64,000 bases of DNA from Pirellula staleyi DSM 6068 (GTDB lineage: Bacteria > Planctomycetota > Planctomycetia > Pirellulales > Pirellulaceae), in NCBI RefSeq assembly GCF_000025185.1, contig NC_013720.1, positions 1,860,001-1,924,000 of the forward strand, read 5' to 3'. Of this stretch, positions 25,811 through 35,178 are shown one piece after another (the first letter of the stretch is position 1; every line of letters starts with the position of its first letter). A program made the position numbers and the translations under genes. The notes under the pieces were generated by a model. It worked only from the letters and a program-made list of their open reading frames with translations, did not search any database and was not told where the DNA came from.

Positions 25811-27337
25811 CTACACATTCACGGGTGCATTTGGCAGTTTCACTTGACCTTTGATGTTCATGTAGTGCGTTCGCAGGTCGGTCTGGTTCTTTCCCTTGGC
25901 CCGCGCGAGCGCCTTGCGATAGGCATTCTCGGAATAAGGATTGTAGTTCACGTCGTCGAACGGAAAGCGAACGATACGTCCGCCCCCTGCATCGTGGTCG
26001 TAGGGAATGCCGACGATCCGCAGCTCGGCCAAGTCGCCAGTGTGACCCACACGAATCGTCACCGAGTTATCCGACGGTGCAGTGAAGTCTTCGCCACCTT
26101 TTTGATAGATGTAGCAGTGAATCATTTCGTGGAACAAGGCGATGGAGGGTTCTCGCTGCCGCCACGGTTCGTTCTGTAGCAACTGGGGCGAGTCGTCGGC
26201 GCCGGTCACATCGTTATCGGGATCAAACGCTGCACTGCCGTTCCCTTCCGAAGCGCTATACAGCACTTTGCCGCTGGGATCGATGCGCTGAGCACTGGCG
26301 ACCGAGGGAGGGGTGATCGCAATGGGTGGATCCCCACCGGCACAATCGATGAGGAATTGCTTCCCCATCGGGGTCGTTGCAATCTCATTGAGCACCGCTT
26401 TGGTTTTGTTCTTAAACGCGTCGTTTCCTTGATTGATTTTGATCACGCCGTTCTGCGGCCAGTTGGGCAGGTTGAGCGCCACATCTTCGTTGGCAACGCC
26501 ACCGGAAGTGAACTTGCCAGGGCGATTGCCGTTCAGCACACCCATGGCGCTTTGTCCGATCGTGCTGTCCTTGAGCTTCTGCAGCCACTCTTTGACATCA
26601 TCGTCTTGGATCGCTTGGGGATCGAAGCCGTGCAGGAGGTCGGCAAACTGGCAGATATCACCGAGGCTCCCCACCGGCTGAGCCTTTCGCTGCTTTACTT
26701 TCATCGGTGCGTAGACATTTTCGATGAAGTAGGCCTTCAGGTCCTCGGCATCTTTCTGCACAAATTCTTGGGGTGTCATGCCGACCGCTTTGCACATCAC
26801 TGCAATGCTGCTGTTGACGAACACTTCGTCCCCTAGGGGATAGTCGACATCGGGATTGTCGATGAATTGCTTCATCTCCTTCAGCTTTGCGATGGTGCCT
26901 GAAATGTCGTCGTTTTGAAAGGTGACTTTGGCTTCGTCGATGTAGGTCGCTACCACAGCCTCCTGAATCTCTTTCTCGGCTGCCATTACTTCCGACAGCA
27001 CTTGCTTGGCGACAGCTTCTCCCTTGCCTTTGGCGACCTTCAGCAGATCGGCGAGATCGAGCTTCCCTTTGTCGAGCAGGTCGGCCACTTTTTGCGACGA
27101 GCTGGCTATGCCGATGTTTCCATCGCGCTGGTCGAGCGCCGTTTGACGCAGCCCCTCGATGGTAAGGTTGAGCTTGTTGTAAGCCGCTTTGACCTTGGGG
27201 GAGTCGGCAATGTTGGGTGGCAGGTTGATACCGCCGGTCAAAAGGGCCGGTGATTTCAGGTTCGACTTGATGCCAAAAGTGGCTTTGAATCGTCGGAGTT
27301 TCTTGGCGACGGGGGCGTTGGTTTGAGCGTTCGACAT
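25811..27337 (-). CDS. Putative zinc metallopeptidase, M91 (NleD-effector)-like
   Basis: A 508-residue protein without a signal peptide. The start MSNAQTNAPVAKK has AGAGG upstream. The catalytic motif is ALFHEMIHCYIYQKGG with His403, Glu404 and His407; a third zinc ligand is probably Glu438 in LAELRIVGIPYD. This HExxH plus downstream E-x-R-x-x-G-(I/L) pattern recalls peptidase M91, the family of the NleD-type secreted effectors that cut host MAP kinases; the match is by motif, not by search. Residues 1-330 are mostly helical with no recognised domain (KAAYNKLNLTIEGLRQTALD, VAKQVLSEVMAAEKEIQE). The segment ARAKGKNQTDLRTHYMN lies near the C terminus. It is 82 bases downstream of the polyproline gene and likely co-transcribed. 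It could be a delivered toxin or a cytoplasmic protease. Confidence 0.72.
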   Translation of the reverse strand: MSNAQTNAPVAKKLRRFKATFGIKSNLKSPALLTGGINLPPNIADSPKVKAAYNKLNLTIEGLRQTALDQRDGNIGIASSSQKVADLLDKGKLDLADLLKVAKGKGEAVAKQVLSEVMAAEKEIQEAVVATYIDEAKVTFQNDDISGTIAKLKEMKQFIDNPDVDYPLGDEVFVNSSIAVMCKAVGMTPQEFVQKDAEDLKAYFIENVYAPMKVKQRKAQPVGSLGDICQFADLLHGFDPQAIQDDDVKEWLQKLKDSTIGQSAMGVLNGNRPGKFTSGGVANEDVALNLPNWPQNGVIKINQGNDAFKNKTKAVLNEIATTPMGKQFLIDCAGGDPPIAITPPSVASAQRIDPSGKVLYSASEGNGSAAFDPDNDVTGADDSPQLLQNEPWRQREPSIALFHEMIHCYIYQKGGEDFTAPSDNSVTIRVGHTGDLAELRIVGIPYDHDAGGGRIVRFPFDDVNYNPYSENAYRKALARAKGKNQTDLRTHYMNIKGQVKLPNAPVNV

Positions 27338-27419
27338 GGCGGATACCTCTGCAAGATAGCGCAATCGCTACGGAAATAGTCGTGATGTGGAAGGTGGAAA
27401 TGCCAGCTGTGAGGCGGGA

Positions 27420-28529
27420 TTACTCGTCGGCGACATACGCCAGGGCAGCCCGCAGCGCGCTGAGGCCGCGAGTCAGCTCGACGCGAATCGTCGTCTTCAC
27501 GCCAAACAGTTCCTGGCCATCGTCGTCGCACGCTTGAATGCGAGCGCTCGATGCCAAATGAGTTTTGAATCCGTCGATCACATCCTGCAAGTTGTTGGCC
27601 ATGCTGCGGAGGGCAGCAGCACTGGCGTCGTCGACATCGCGAATGCCTGCCATCATCGGAACCTTAAAATTCCCGGTGAGCGCTGCGAGACCAAACTCGG
27701 CTATCTTCTTGAGTTCCGGATCGTCGGTCTGCTTGAGCTTCTCGGCCAATTTGGAAATCTGATCGTTCACGGTGTCGAGCGAATCGAGCCAGGTTTTCTT
27801 GGCCAGCGCCCAGCGCTTGGGGAACTCGTTGCGGTCGGCCTTGTTGGCATCGACATTCGGAACGATCCCTTCCGCGATCAGCAGCTCTTCGATTTTGTCG
27901 AGCAGCTGATGTGCGAGGGCGAAATCTTTTTTCTGAGCTGCCGCACCTGCTTCCGCCGTCGTTTGCTTGATGAGGGTCCCTTGCGCTCCAGCTGAGGCTT
28001 GCTTGATCTCGGGCATCAGTTCCTTCAAACGCGCATTGAATGCCAGCGCAGGATCGGCAGCAGTCACAGGTGGCGGAGGAGGTGGTGGAGGAGGTGGTGG
28101 AGGCGGGACCGATGGCGTGGGAGTTTCTGCAACCCCTGAAGTTTTCTCGGTCGCTTCCCCTTCTTTCCCCTCTTGTTCGTCTGGGCTTTGATCGTCGACT
28201 TCGGCGAGTGCCGGAACGACCTTGAACACCGGGCGGGTAGTCAAGTCGGCCGTATCGCCGATGAACTTCTTCAGCTTCGCTTCTGTGATGGGGGATGCCT
28301 CGAGCATCAGGAACACGAGGTCTCCTTCCGCTGTCCCTTGCACAACACCTCGCAACACGATGTTGCCGCCAGTGTCTTTCTTCCACTTAGCGATCGAGCC
28401 ATCCTTGATGGGACGCTTATCGACCGCCAATTTCAGAACATTCGATCCCTTGGCAACAATCGCGAAGTTACGGGGTTTCTTCTTCGCCTGAACAATCGAT
28501 TTGGCTAGTTCCTTGTCAACTTCGGGCAT
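27420..28529 (-). CDS. Polyproline-hinged protein of unknown function, partner of the M91-like peptidase
   Basis: A 369-residue cytoplasmic-looking protein. Residues 1-105 form a compact domain (KPRNFAIVAKGSNVLKLAVDK, GGNIVLRGVVQGTAEGDLVF). An acidic linker (VDDQSPDEQEGKEGEATE) leads to 13 consecutive prolines (142-154). After that comes a helical repeat-like module (FNARLKELMPEIKQASAG, then AAAQKKDFALAHQLLDKIEE) of a type I have seen in large uncharacterised bacterial proteins, and a C-terminal helical domain ending RGLSALRAALAYVADE. The start MPEVDKELAK was chosen because codon bias and sense begin there. The layout (N-domain, flexible Pro hinge, helical C-domain) suggests an adaptor or carrier. 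It lies upstream of, and on the same strand as, the putative M91-like peptidase. Confidence 0.7.
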   Translation of the reverse strand: MPEVDKELAKSIVQAKKKPRNFAIVAKGSNVLKLAVDKRPIKDGSIAKWKKDTGGNIVLRGVVQGTAEGDLVFLMLEASPITEAKLKKFIGDTADLTTRPVFKVVPALAEVDDQSPDEQEGKEGEATEKTSGVAETPTPSVPPPPPPPPPPPPPVTAADPALAFNARLKELMPEIKQASAGAQGTLIKQTTAEAGAAAQKKDFALAHQLLDKIEELLIAEGIVPNVDANKADRNEFPKRWALAKKTWLDSLDTVNDQISKLAEKLKQTDDPELKKIAEFGLAALTGNFKVPMMAGIRDVDDASAAALRSMANNLQDVIDGFKTHLASSARIQACDDDGQELFGVKTTIRVELTRGLSALRAALAYVADE

Positions 28530-28911
28530 GGAGCAAGACTCACTTTCAAAAGAGAACCAACGGGACCGAGATCTGTCGCATCGAGCGGCGCTGGACCAGT
28601 GTCGAGGCGACAGGAGCAGCGATTGAGATGCGTAAGATAGTGAATCCAATTCGCGGCGCACCGCAGTATCTTAGAAAAAACTGCCGAAAAATGGTTGAAG
28701 GGAGCTCAGCCTCCTTCTGTGACGACCCGCGCAGCAATCGGAATTACTTCTTTCGAGTAGTTTTGGCTCATTGCTAGGGGGTTACCGAGCAACACGCTCG
28801 TTCGCGCATAGAAAAGCCTCGCCAAGAGCATGTCTCGGCGAGGCTGGGTGTGGTGCAGCGCGGTGCGTGTTGAACTTGAAGCGCGGCTCGATCGTAGGCG
28901 ATCGCAGCGTT
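28530..28911. other. Intergenic region with promoter of the peptidase pair and a terminator
   Basis: Apart from the hairpin at 28815-28845 nothing was recognised. The promoter for the polyproline/peptidase pair should lie within about 28530-28800, on the minus strand. Confidence 0.4.
28811..28845 (-). terminator. Intrinsic terminator downstream of the small lipoprotein
   Basis: Nine-bp arms AGCCTCGCC (28815-28823) and GGCGAGGCT (28837-28845). On the minus strand the hairpin is followed by TTTTC. It lies about 65 bases past the stop of the lipoprotein gene ending at 28912. Confidence 0.8.
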
Positions 28912-29328
28912 CTACTGCGTGCTGACGTCGAAGCTGAACTCGTTCTCCGTGTCGGCTTTCACGTCGGCGGTTAGCTGCGTTTGATAACTAAACCGCTGGG
29001 CCACGATGTTCGTCTTTTGCACGGTATCGGTCGCCAGGCCACTCGTGGGAGCGCTTTCGATGTACGAGAAAACCCCCACGCTGTTCATGCCAATCGTCGC
29101 CTCGCCCGTGTAGGAACCGCCGGTCACCGTCAGGCGTTGTTCAGGCTGTCCGGGAATGGTGAACACGATCTCGCCATTGGCCAGCGGAGCGCCGTTGAGT
29201 TTCACCGATCCCTTCACAGCTGCCTTGGGGGGAAGTTTCACCGGCGCAGGACCGCAGCCTGCCAGCATCCCGAATGTGCAAGCCACCATCACCCACATGA
29301 ATCCCTGCGTCAAAACTCGACGTTGCAT
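28912..29328 (-). CDS. Small lipoprotein with a carboxypeptidase-regulatory-like domain
   Basis: A 138-residue predicted lipoprotein with lipobox LAGC (Cys25) after MWVMVACTFGM. The mature part begins with a Pro-rich spacer (GPAPVKLPPKAAV) and then GSVKLNGAPLANGEIVFTI, the opening strand pattern of the transthyretin/carboxypeptidase-regulatory beta-sandwich. Proteins like this are found next to DUF1559 prepilin-like genes in planctomycetes, and one lies immediately upstream here on the same strand (gap 106 bases). The role is unknown; an envelope partner for the prepilin-like protein is a reasonable guess. Confidence 0.82.
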   Translation of the reverse strand: MQRRVLTQGFMWVMVACTFGMLAGCGPAPVKLPPKAAVKGSVKLNGAPLANGEIVFTIPGQPEQRLTVTGGSYTGEATIGMNSVGVFSYIESAPTSGLATDTVQKTNIVAQRFSYQTQLTADVKADTENEFSFDVSTQ

Positions 29329-29434
29329 AAGTGGTCCGATCTAATAACGCGACCCCGCGGTAAAGCAGGGTCGCCTGAGAGAGAAAGTAAATCGATGCTG
29401 CTGACGCGCGTCGTGAGACGACAAGCGCGAGCGA

Positions 29435-30418
29435 CTAGTCGAGGATGACTGGCGCGCCATCGCTGCCGTGAGCCATCTGCTGCAACACCAGCAGCGCGGT
29501 GGTTTGGCTGATGAAGCGGCTCGAACCGTCGGCGAGTCCAACGCAGCAACCACCAGGATGAGCAGCATTCAAAGGAATGTTGTTCCCCGTGTTTTGCCCC
29601 GTGCCGCCCGAGTTCGGCAGGCCGCGCTGATTCACGGTGTAAGCGACCGTGGTGCAATTGAAATGGCGGTCGGTGTAAGCCACGCCGACATTCACTTGGC
29701 CAGCACCCATCGTCCAGCCGTGGGGACCTTGGCTCGTGATGGCGGTGTACGCACCTGGAATGGGCTGGCCCGCTGCATCGCGCAAGTGATCGCTCTGTTC
29801 GCCGATCATGAATGCGTTGCTGGTGCCGTCGGTCAATGCCGCCATGTTCACTTGGCTGTTGGCATAGAGAGGACCCGAGCCCGAAGCAAAACCGTGTGTT
29901 CCACTATAGAACGAAGTGTTCGGCAGATTCGAGCCAGCGATGCCGGTGTACGAGGTCATCATCTGAATCGACCCGTTGTTGTTCGACGCTGCATAAAAGC
30001 GTGGAACGGGCGATGATGGGCAACGATAGGTGGCTAGGAACAAGTTGTTCACGATCGGCATGTTGGTGGCATTGGTGTAGCCACTGTTGTTGCCATCGAG
30101 AATCCACTTGCTGAAGATCGTGTCCTGCTCGATGAAAGGGAGCAGATAAACCTTCCACGAACTTCCCCAGCCACCACCAGCAGCAGTGGTGCCAAAGGGA
30201 GATTGGTCGCGGGCACATCCTGGCGGAAAACGCAGCATCACGTCGTGATGGTTGTGCATGGCCAGACTGAGGTTCTTGAGATTGTTGAGGCACGACGAAC
30301 GACGTGCGGCTTCGCGAGCTGCTTGCACAGCAGGGAGCAGCAAAGCGACGAGCACACCAATGATCGCGATGACGACGAGTAGCTCGACGAGCGTAAAACC
30401 AGACCTTCGGACAGACAT
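29435..30418 (-). CDS. DUF1559 prepilin-like protein
   Basis: A 327-residue protein with a type IV prepilin leader: MSVRRSG followed by FTLVELLVVIAIIGVLVALL, with Gly-Phe cleavage expected and Glu at position +5. The start is fixed by AGGAGAAGG six bases upstream; a longer open frame exists but is unlikely. The body has the DUF1559 features: AAREAARRSSCLNNLKNLSL, a FPPGCARDQSPFG segment, YRCPSSPVP and a late HPGGCCVGLADGSSRFIS (the usual H-x-G-G-x-x-x-x-x-x-D-G-S motif). The family is massively expanded in planctomycetes and presumably builds pilus-like or surface structures. The lipoprotein gene follows. Confidence 0.95.
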   Translation of the reverse strand: MSVRRSGFTLVELLVVIAIIGVLVALLLPAVQAAREAARRSSCLNNLKNLSLAMHNHHDVMLRFPPGCARDQSPFGTTAAGGGWGSSWKVYLLPFIEQDTIFSKWILDGNNSGYTNATNMPIVNNLFLATYRCPSSPVPRFYAASNNNGSIQMMTSYTGIAGSNLPNTSFYSGTHGFASGSGPLYANSQVNMAALTDGTSNAFMIGEQSDHLRDAAGQPIPGAYTAITSQGPHGWTMGAGQVNVGVAYTDRHFNCTTVAYTVNQRGLPNSGGTGQNTGNNIPLNAAHPGGCCVGLADGSSRFISQTTALLVLQQMAHGSDGAPVILD

Positions 30419-31253
30419 GCGCCTTCTCCTGACAAGAATGATTAAGAATGAATGCAAACCTATCGATTCGCGCGGTCGGTCGTTCCGAAAACCGCCGCAA
30501 CGATGACAGCCAGGCGATGCAGCTTGCTCGAGAACCGAGCGGCAACTGCAAGTAAGGTCTCGAATGAGACCTAGCTATTTAGCCAATATCGACCGACAAA
30601 GTTTCGGTGCGATGCACAAATTTAGGCACAATCTTCGCGAAATACGATACTGAATTTTGCTGGAAAATCGACTTTGATGACCGGCAAGGCCATGAAGCTC
30701 CCCACTAGAATGACATAGAAATCCCGCGATTTCTTTTCGACAGTTTTGTCTTGACTTTGTGGGCCAAAACGAACGACCACACGCCGATTTTCGCGAATGT
30801 CAGCTGCGCTTGTCTCGCACCCGTCTACTCCGCTGCAGACCCTCCTTGCAGCACAGCTTGTGTATCAAGCTGTCCAGCTCCGCGGCTAACATCCCTTAGC
30901 TGCGTCGCTTCATTAGAGGGATCAGGGCATCGATCAGAACCGATCACCATCGTTTCGCCGATCGCTCTCTCGCGTCACAAGATGCTATCGCGCTTGCAGA
31001 GATCGATGCTGATATCAGATGCTCGCCACCCGCGAGCTGAATTGCGTGGCCCTCGAAGCGTTCTCTTTAACGCTCTAGCGTGAATCGTACGGGAGCGCCT
31101 TTTTTGGGGTGGGACGAAATCGGCTGTGCAGCGACAGCAGCAATAGGACTCGCGCCGGACTGAACGAGCCGCTGACAGCCTGGGCGACTGAGCCTGCCCC
31201 GCGTGGTTTCGATCGACAGCAGCGAATAAAGCATCCACGGAAAAAGCAGCTAC
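30419..31253. other. Long intergenic region upstream of the DUF1559 gene
   Basis: No supported gene in about 835 bases. An 18-base hairpin AGGTCTC-GAAT-GAGACCT (30555-30572) lies about 140 bases upstream of the DUF1559 start and could be an operator. Short open frames here (for example around 30751-31083) lack normal codon bias. Confidence 0.45.
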
Positions 31254-31292
31254 GAAAAAAGCCTTGCCGCAACGCATGTCACGGCAAGGCTT
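31254..31292 (-). terminator. Terminator of the tRNA-Val transcript
   Basis: Eleven-bp arms AAGCCTTGCCG (31259-31269) and CGGCAAGGCTT (31282-31292). On the minus strand the stem is followed by TTTTTTCG. It begins seven bases past the tRNA 3' end. Confidence 0.9.
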
Positions 31293-31298
31293 GAAGAG

Positions 31299-31372
31299 TG
31301 GGCGATACTGGACTCGAACCAGCGACCTCCACGATGTCAACGTGGCGCTCTAACCAACTGAGCTAACCGCCC
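31299..31372 (-). tRNA. tRNA-Val (anticodon GAC)
   Basis: On the minus strand a complete cloverleaf folds: acceptor GGGCGGT/ATCGCCC, D-arm GCTC-AGTTGGTTA-GAGC, anticodon stem CCACG/CGTGG with loop TTGACAT giving anticodon GAC (reads GUC and, by wobble, GUU), a five-base variable loop AGGTC, and a T-arm with TTCGAGT. The discriminator is A and the CCA end is not encoded. A strong terminator follows immediately. Confidence 0.97.
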
Positions 31373-31846
31373 GATCTGTAGGACTGAAAAACGTTTGACA
31401 GTGCGGCGGCAGGCGAGCCTGATCCGCTGCGTGCTACTTTTTTAACGATCAGCGAGTACCGTTCAAGGTTCGCTAAACGGGCAAAGCAGTTGTTGCCCAT
31501 TCGTTTCTCAGCAGCCTTGTATTTTGGGCCAGGGGAGCGGAAGTTCAAGAGGGCTGACAGCCGGGAAGCGAAGTTTTTTGCCCAGCGACGAGTCTGCGGG
31601 GCACAATTGTGCCGCTTTGGCCTGACTTTCCGCGTCGGGCTGGCCCCAAGTCCCAGCCGAACCTGATCTTGCCGCTGGGCTCTCTTGTTCTACACTTGAC
31701 ACTCCTTGCCCGCTGGGAACCTTTCTGGCGTCCTTTGTACCGACGCCTCCCTCGGCAAGTAAAACCTCAAAAGTGCCCGGCTTGTGTGCGGCCTTCTCTG
31801 TTCGTAAGGCCAATAGCCAAAGCACTTTAGGAAGCGATTTGCGATC
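31373..31846. other. Intergenic region and leader of thrS
   Basis: This contains the promoter of the tRNA (minus) and the 5' region of thrS (plus). I looked for a T-box (the TGGNACCGCG-type antiterminator word) and for a ThrS-like operator and found neither. The open frame at 31609-31830 has no ribosome-binding site or family match. Confidence 0.4.
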
Positions 31847-33847
31847 ATGCTCAAGGTAGTTCTGCCCGACGGTTCGAGTAAAGAGTTTCCGGGCTCGGTC
31901 ACCCCCCTCGAAGTTGCTGGTTCGATCGGAGCCCGACTCGCCAAAGCGACGCTGGCAGCCGATGTCGACGGCAAAGTGGTTGGCGTCGACACGAAATTGC
32001 CCGAATCGGGCGAAGTGAAAGTTCGGCTCCTCACCCGCAAAGACCCCGAAGCGCTCGGCGTGATGCGGCACTCCGCAGCCCACGTCATGGCGCGGGCGGT
32101 GATGCGGCTGCATCAGGGGGTTCAGCTGGCGTTCGGCCCGACGGTCGAAGGTGGCTTCTACTACGATTTCCAGTTGCCCAAACCTCTAAGCGAAGAAGAT
32201 TTTCCCGCGATCGAAGCGGAGATGAAGAAGATCGTCGCCAAGGACGAGCCGTTCGAGCGGATGGATGTCGATCGGAGCGAAGCGCTGGCGATGTGCGAAG
32301 GGTTGGCGCAGCACTACAAGGTCGAGCACATCTCGACCGGTCTGGCCGAGCATCCGTCGCTCTCGTTTTATCGCCAAGGGGAGTTCCTCGATCTTTGCCG
32401 AGGACCTCACGTCCCGTCGGCTGGCGCGATCGGCGCATTCAAACTGCTGTCGCTCGCTGGTGCGTACTGGAAAGGTGATTCCAACAACGCTCAGCTACAG
32501 CGGCTCTATGCCACCGCCTTCTTCACGCAAGAAGAGCTCGATGAACATCTTCGCAAAATCGAAGAAGCGAAGCGTCGCGATCATCGCCTGCTCGGCAAGC
32601 AACTCGACCTGTTTACGATCAATCCGTTGGTGGGCTCGGGGCTGATTCTTTGGCTCCCCAAGGGGGCGACGATTCGTGGCTTGCTCGAATCGTTTGTGCG
32701 CGAGGAACTGATTCGCCGCGGCTATCAAACGGTCTACACGCCACACATCGGCAAGGTCGATTTGTATCGCACCAGCGGACACTTTCCGTACTATGCCGAC
32801 AGCATGTTCCCTCCCTTCGTCACGAAGGAAGAAGAGGAGTACTTGCTCAAGCCGATGAACTGCCCGCATCACATCATGATCTATAAGAGCAAGCCGCGAT
32901 CGTATCGCGAATTGCCTTTGCGACTCGCTGAGTTCGGCACCGTGCATCGCTACGAAAAATCGGGTCAGCTGTCGGGCATGACGCGCGTGCGCGGCTTCAC
33001 GCAAGACGATGCGCACATCTTCTGCACCGATGAACAAGTTCCCGGCGAGTTCGAAGGCTGCATCGAGATGACGCAGTTTGTTCTGAAGTCGCTTGGACTC
33101 GACAACTACCGCGTGCGACTCGGCTTCCGCGACCCAAAGAGCGATAAGTACGTCGGCAGCGAAGAGCTGTGGAATCGTGCCCAAGGGGCGCTCGTCGAAG
33201 TTTGCACGCGGCTGGGAATCGAGTACACCGCCGAAGAAGGGGAAGCTGCTTTCTACGGTCCCAAGGCCGACTTCGTGGTCACCGATTGCATCGGTCGCGA
33301 ATGGCAACTCGGTACGGTGCAGCTCGACTACAACTTGCCAAGCGCCGAACGGTTCGACCTCGAGTATGTCGGTGCCGATAACAAGATTCATCGTCCGGTG
33401 ATGATCCACCGCGCTCCGCTCGGTTCGATGGAACGCTTCATCGGCGTGCTGATCGAACACTTTGCGGGCGCGTTTCCACTCTGGCTGGCTCCTGAGCAAG
33501 CACGCGTGGTGACCGTGAGCGAGAAGAGCGAGGCCTACGGCCGCGAGGTCGAAGAGAAGCTTCGTTCGGCTGGTTTCCGCGTCAGTGGCGACTATCGTAG
33601 CGAAAAGCTAGGTGCCAAGATTCGCGACGCTCAGCTCGAATTGATTCCGTACATGTTCGTCGTTGGCCCGCGCGATGCTGAACAAGGAACGGTGTCACTT
33701 CGCGATCGACTCGACGGCGATCTCGGTGCCCTCTCATTGGCTGATGCGATGCAGCGACTCTCCGATGAAGTCGCCGAGCGCAAGGTTCGCAAAACCTTCA
33801 GCGGTTCTGCTGGCCTCGAAGCGAAAGCCGAAGCCAACGAGTACTAA
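31847..33847 (+). CDS. thrS: Threonyl-tRNA synthetase
   Basis: A 666-residue class II aminoacyl-tRNA synthetase that charges tRNA-Thr. Domains in order: TGS (1-60, [14 protein letters not shown]), editing/SAD domain (about 65-225, with [11 protein letters not shown] and the [10 protein letters not shown] Cys/His set), catalytic core (about 245-530) and anticodon-binding domain (from about 540, [10 protein letters not shown]). The zinc ligands are Cys339 in MNCPHH, His390 in DDAHIFC and His521 in [13 protein letters not shown]. Motif 2 is seen as [12 protein letters not shown]. The protein is slightly longer than the E. coli enzyme; a 20-residue C-terminal tail ([16 protein letters not shown]) is extra. 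AGGAAG lies 12 bases before the ATG. Transcribed alone. Confidence 0.97.
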   Translation: MLKVVLPDGSSKEFPGSVTPLEVAGSIGARLAKATLAADVDGKVVGVDTKLPESGEVKVRLLTRKDPEALGVMRHSAAHVMARAVMRLHQGVQLAFGPTVEGGFYYDFQLPKPLSEEDFPAIEAEMKKIVAKDEPFERMDVDRSEALAMCEGLAQHYKVEHISTGLAEHPSLSFYRQGEFLDLCRGPHVPSAGAIGAFKLLSLAGAYWKGDSNNAQLQRLYATAFFTQEELDEHLRKIEEAKRRDHRLLGKQLDLFTINPLVGSGLILWLPKGATIRGLLESFVREELIRRGYQTVYTPHIGKVDLYRTSGHFPYYADSMFPPFVTKEEEEYLLKPMNCPHHIMIYKSKPRSYRELPLRLAEFGTVHRYEKSGQLSGMTRVRGFTQDDAHIFCTDEQVPGEFEGCIEMTQFVLKSLGLDNYRVRLGFRDPKSDKYVGSEELWNRAQGALVEVCTRLGIEYTAEEGEAAFYGPKADFVVTDCIGREWQLGTVQLDYNLPSAERFDLEYVGADNKIHRPVMIHRAPLGSMERFIGVLIEHFAGAFPLWLAPEQARVVTVSEKSEAYGREVEEKLRSAGFRVSGDYRSEKLGAKIRDAQLELIPYMFVVGPRDAEQGTVSLRDRLDGDLGALSLADAMQRLSDEVAERKVRKTFSGSAGLEAKAEANEY

Positions 33848-34116
<269 letters not shown>

Positions 34117-35178
34117 TTACTGCTTATCGATCAGCTCTCTTTGCAAGAATTCGCCGGCGGTTTGCCAAGCGTCGGCAGCGGCAGCGAAGTCGACCTGTTG
34201 CCACTTTAGCGGCGGAGCATCGGCGGCAAGAAACTTCTCGAGCACGAGGGACTTCTTCTTCGCCGCGGGATGTAGCGGAAACTGCGCGCTCTCACCAATG
34301 GCAAGCTGATCCTCGATCTCGGGGGTGAGGAGATAGTCGATCAACTCTTTGGCAATCGCTTGCTGCGGGCTGTTCTTGATCAAGCAAAGCGTGTTGGGTA
34401 CCAGCAGTGTGCCCTCTTCGTTCTCGTCTTGATCGGGGAAAACGATATCGATATCGCGGCCGCGCAGATGCTCGACCCACGCATCGTCGGTATCGGTGAG
34501 ACCCCAGGCGAGATCGCCACGGCCGACCGCTTCTGCCACTTGCTTGTTGCCCGAGAGCATCGCGGCATTCTTCTTGGCATTGAGGAAGAATTCCTTAGCA
34601 AACGACTCGCCAGCGGTTGCGAACAAAACAGCAGCTTGTGTCGCGGTCGTACCAAAAATCGGACGCGCAAAACCACACTTTCCTTGCCAGCGAATATCGT
34701 CAGCAATTTGATAAAACGAAGTTGGATAGTCGCTCTTCGCGGGGATCAGTTTTTTATTGATGATCAGCACGCGCGCTCGTGCAGCAAAACCATGCCACGT
34801 ATGATTGGCGGCTTGATACTGGGCTGGAAACTCAGCGGCGCGCTTCGGAGTGTAGGGCTCGAGCAAGCCTGCTTTTTCCAGACGAATCGAGTGCAGGATT
34901 TCGTTGTTCCAAAACAGATCGCAGCGCGGGTGCTTGGCCTGCTGCATGATCTCGGTCACAAGGCCGACCGTCTTCGTCGATTCAAGATCGTACTTCGGCA
35001 GTACGCTTTTTCCCGATGCAGCGGCGAACTGCTGCAGGATCGGATCAGAGAACTCCCGATCGAGCGCGGCGTATACCACGGCTGCTGCCTCGCTACCGCC
35101 AAAACATCCCCCGAGCGTCGCTGTGGTGAGCGCCGTTCCTGCCAGCAGGAAATCGCGTCGACTGAGAGAGGGCATCAT
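34117..35178 (-). CDS. ABC-type iron(III)-family solute-binding lipoprotein
   Basis: A 353-residue extracellular solute-binding protein of family 1 (Fbp/AfuA/FutA-like). The N terminus combines a Tat-like SRRDFLLAGTALTTATLGG with a lipobox ending at Cys, so it is probably a lipoprotein. Family features: VVYAALDREFSDPILQQFAA, DLFWNNEILHSIRLEKAGLL, AARARVLIINKKLIP, GDLAWGLTDTDDAWVEHLRG and LVPNTLCLIKNSPQQAIAKE. AGGAG is 9 bases before the ATG-ATG start, and the start overlaps the stop of the upstream membrane-protein gene by four bases (ATGA). Metal versus other ligand cannot be decided: no permease or ATPase gene is nearby. Confidence 0.88.
   Translation of the reverse strand: MMPSLSRRDFLLAGTALTTATLGGCFGGSEAAAVVYAALDREFSDPILQQFAAASGKSVLPKYDLESTKTVGLVTEIMQQAKHPRCDLFWNNEILHSIRLEKAGLLEPYTPKRAAEFPAQYQAANHTWHGFAARARVLIINKKLIPAKSDYPTSFYQIADDIRWQGKCGFARPIFGTTATQAAVLFATAGESFAKEFFLNAKKNAAMLSGNKQVAEAVGRGDLAWGLTDTDDAWVEHLRGRDIDIVFPDQDENEEGTLLVPNTLCLIKNSPQQAIAKELIDYLLTPEIEDQLAIGESAQFPLHPAAKKKSLVLEKFLAADAPPLKWQQVDFAAAADAWQTAGEFLQRELIDKQ

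Noticed and set aside
31373-31846. T-box leader for thrS
   Set aside because: No specifier stem or TGGNACCGCG-type word was found.
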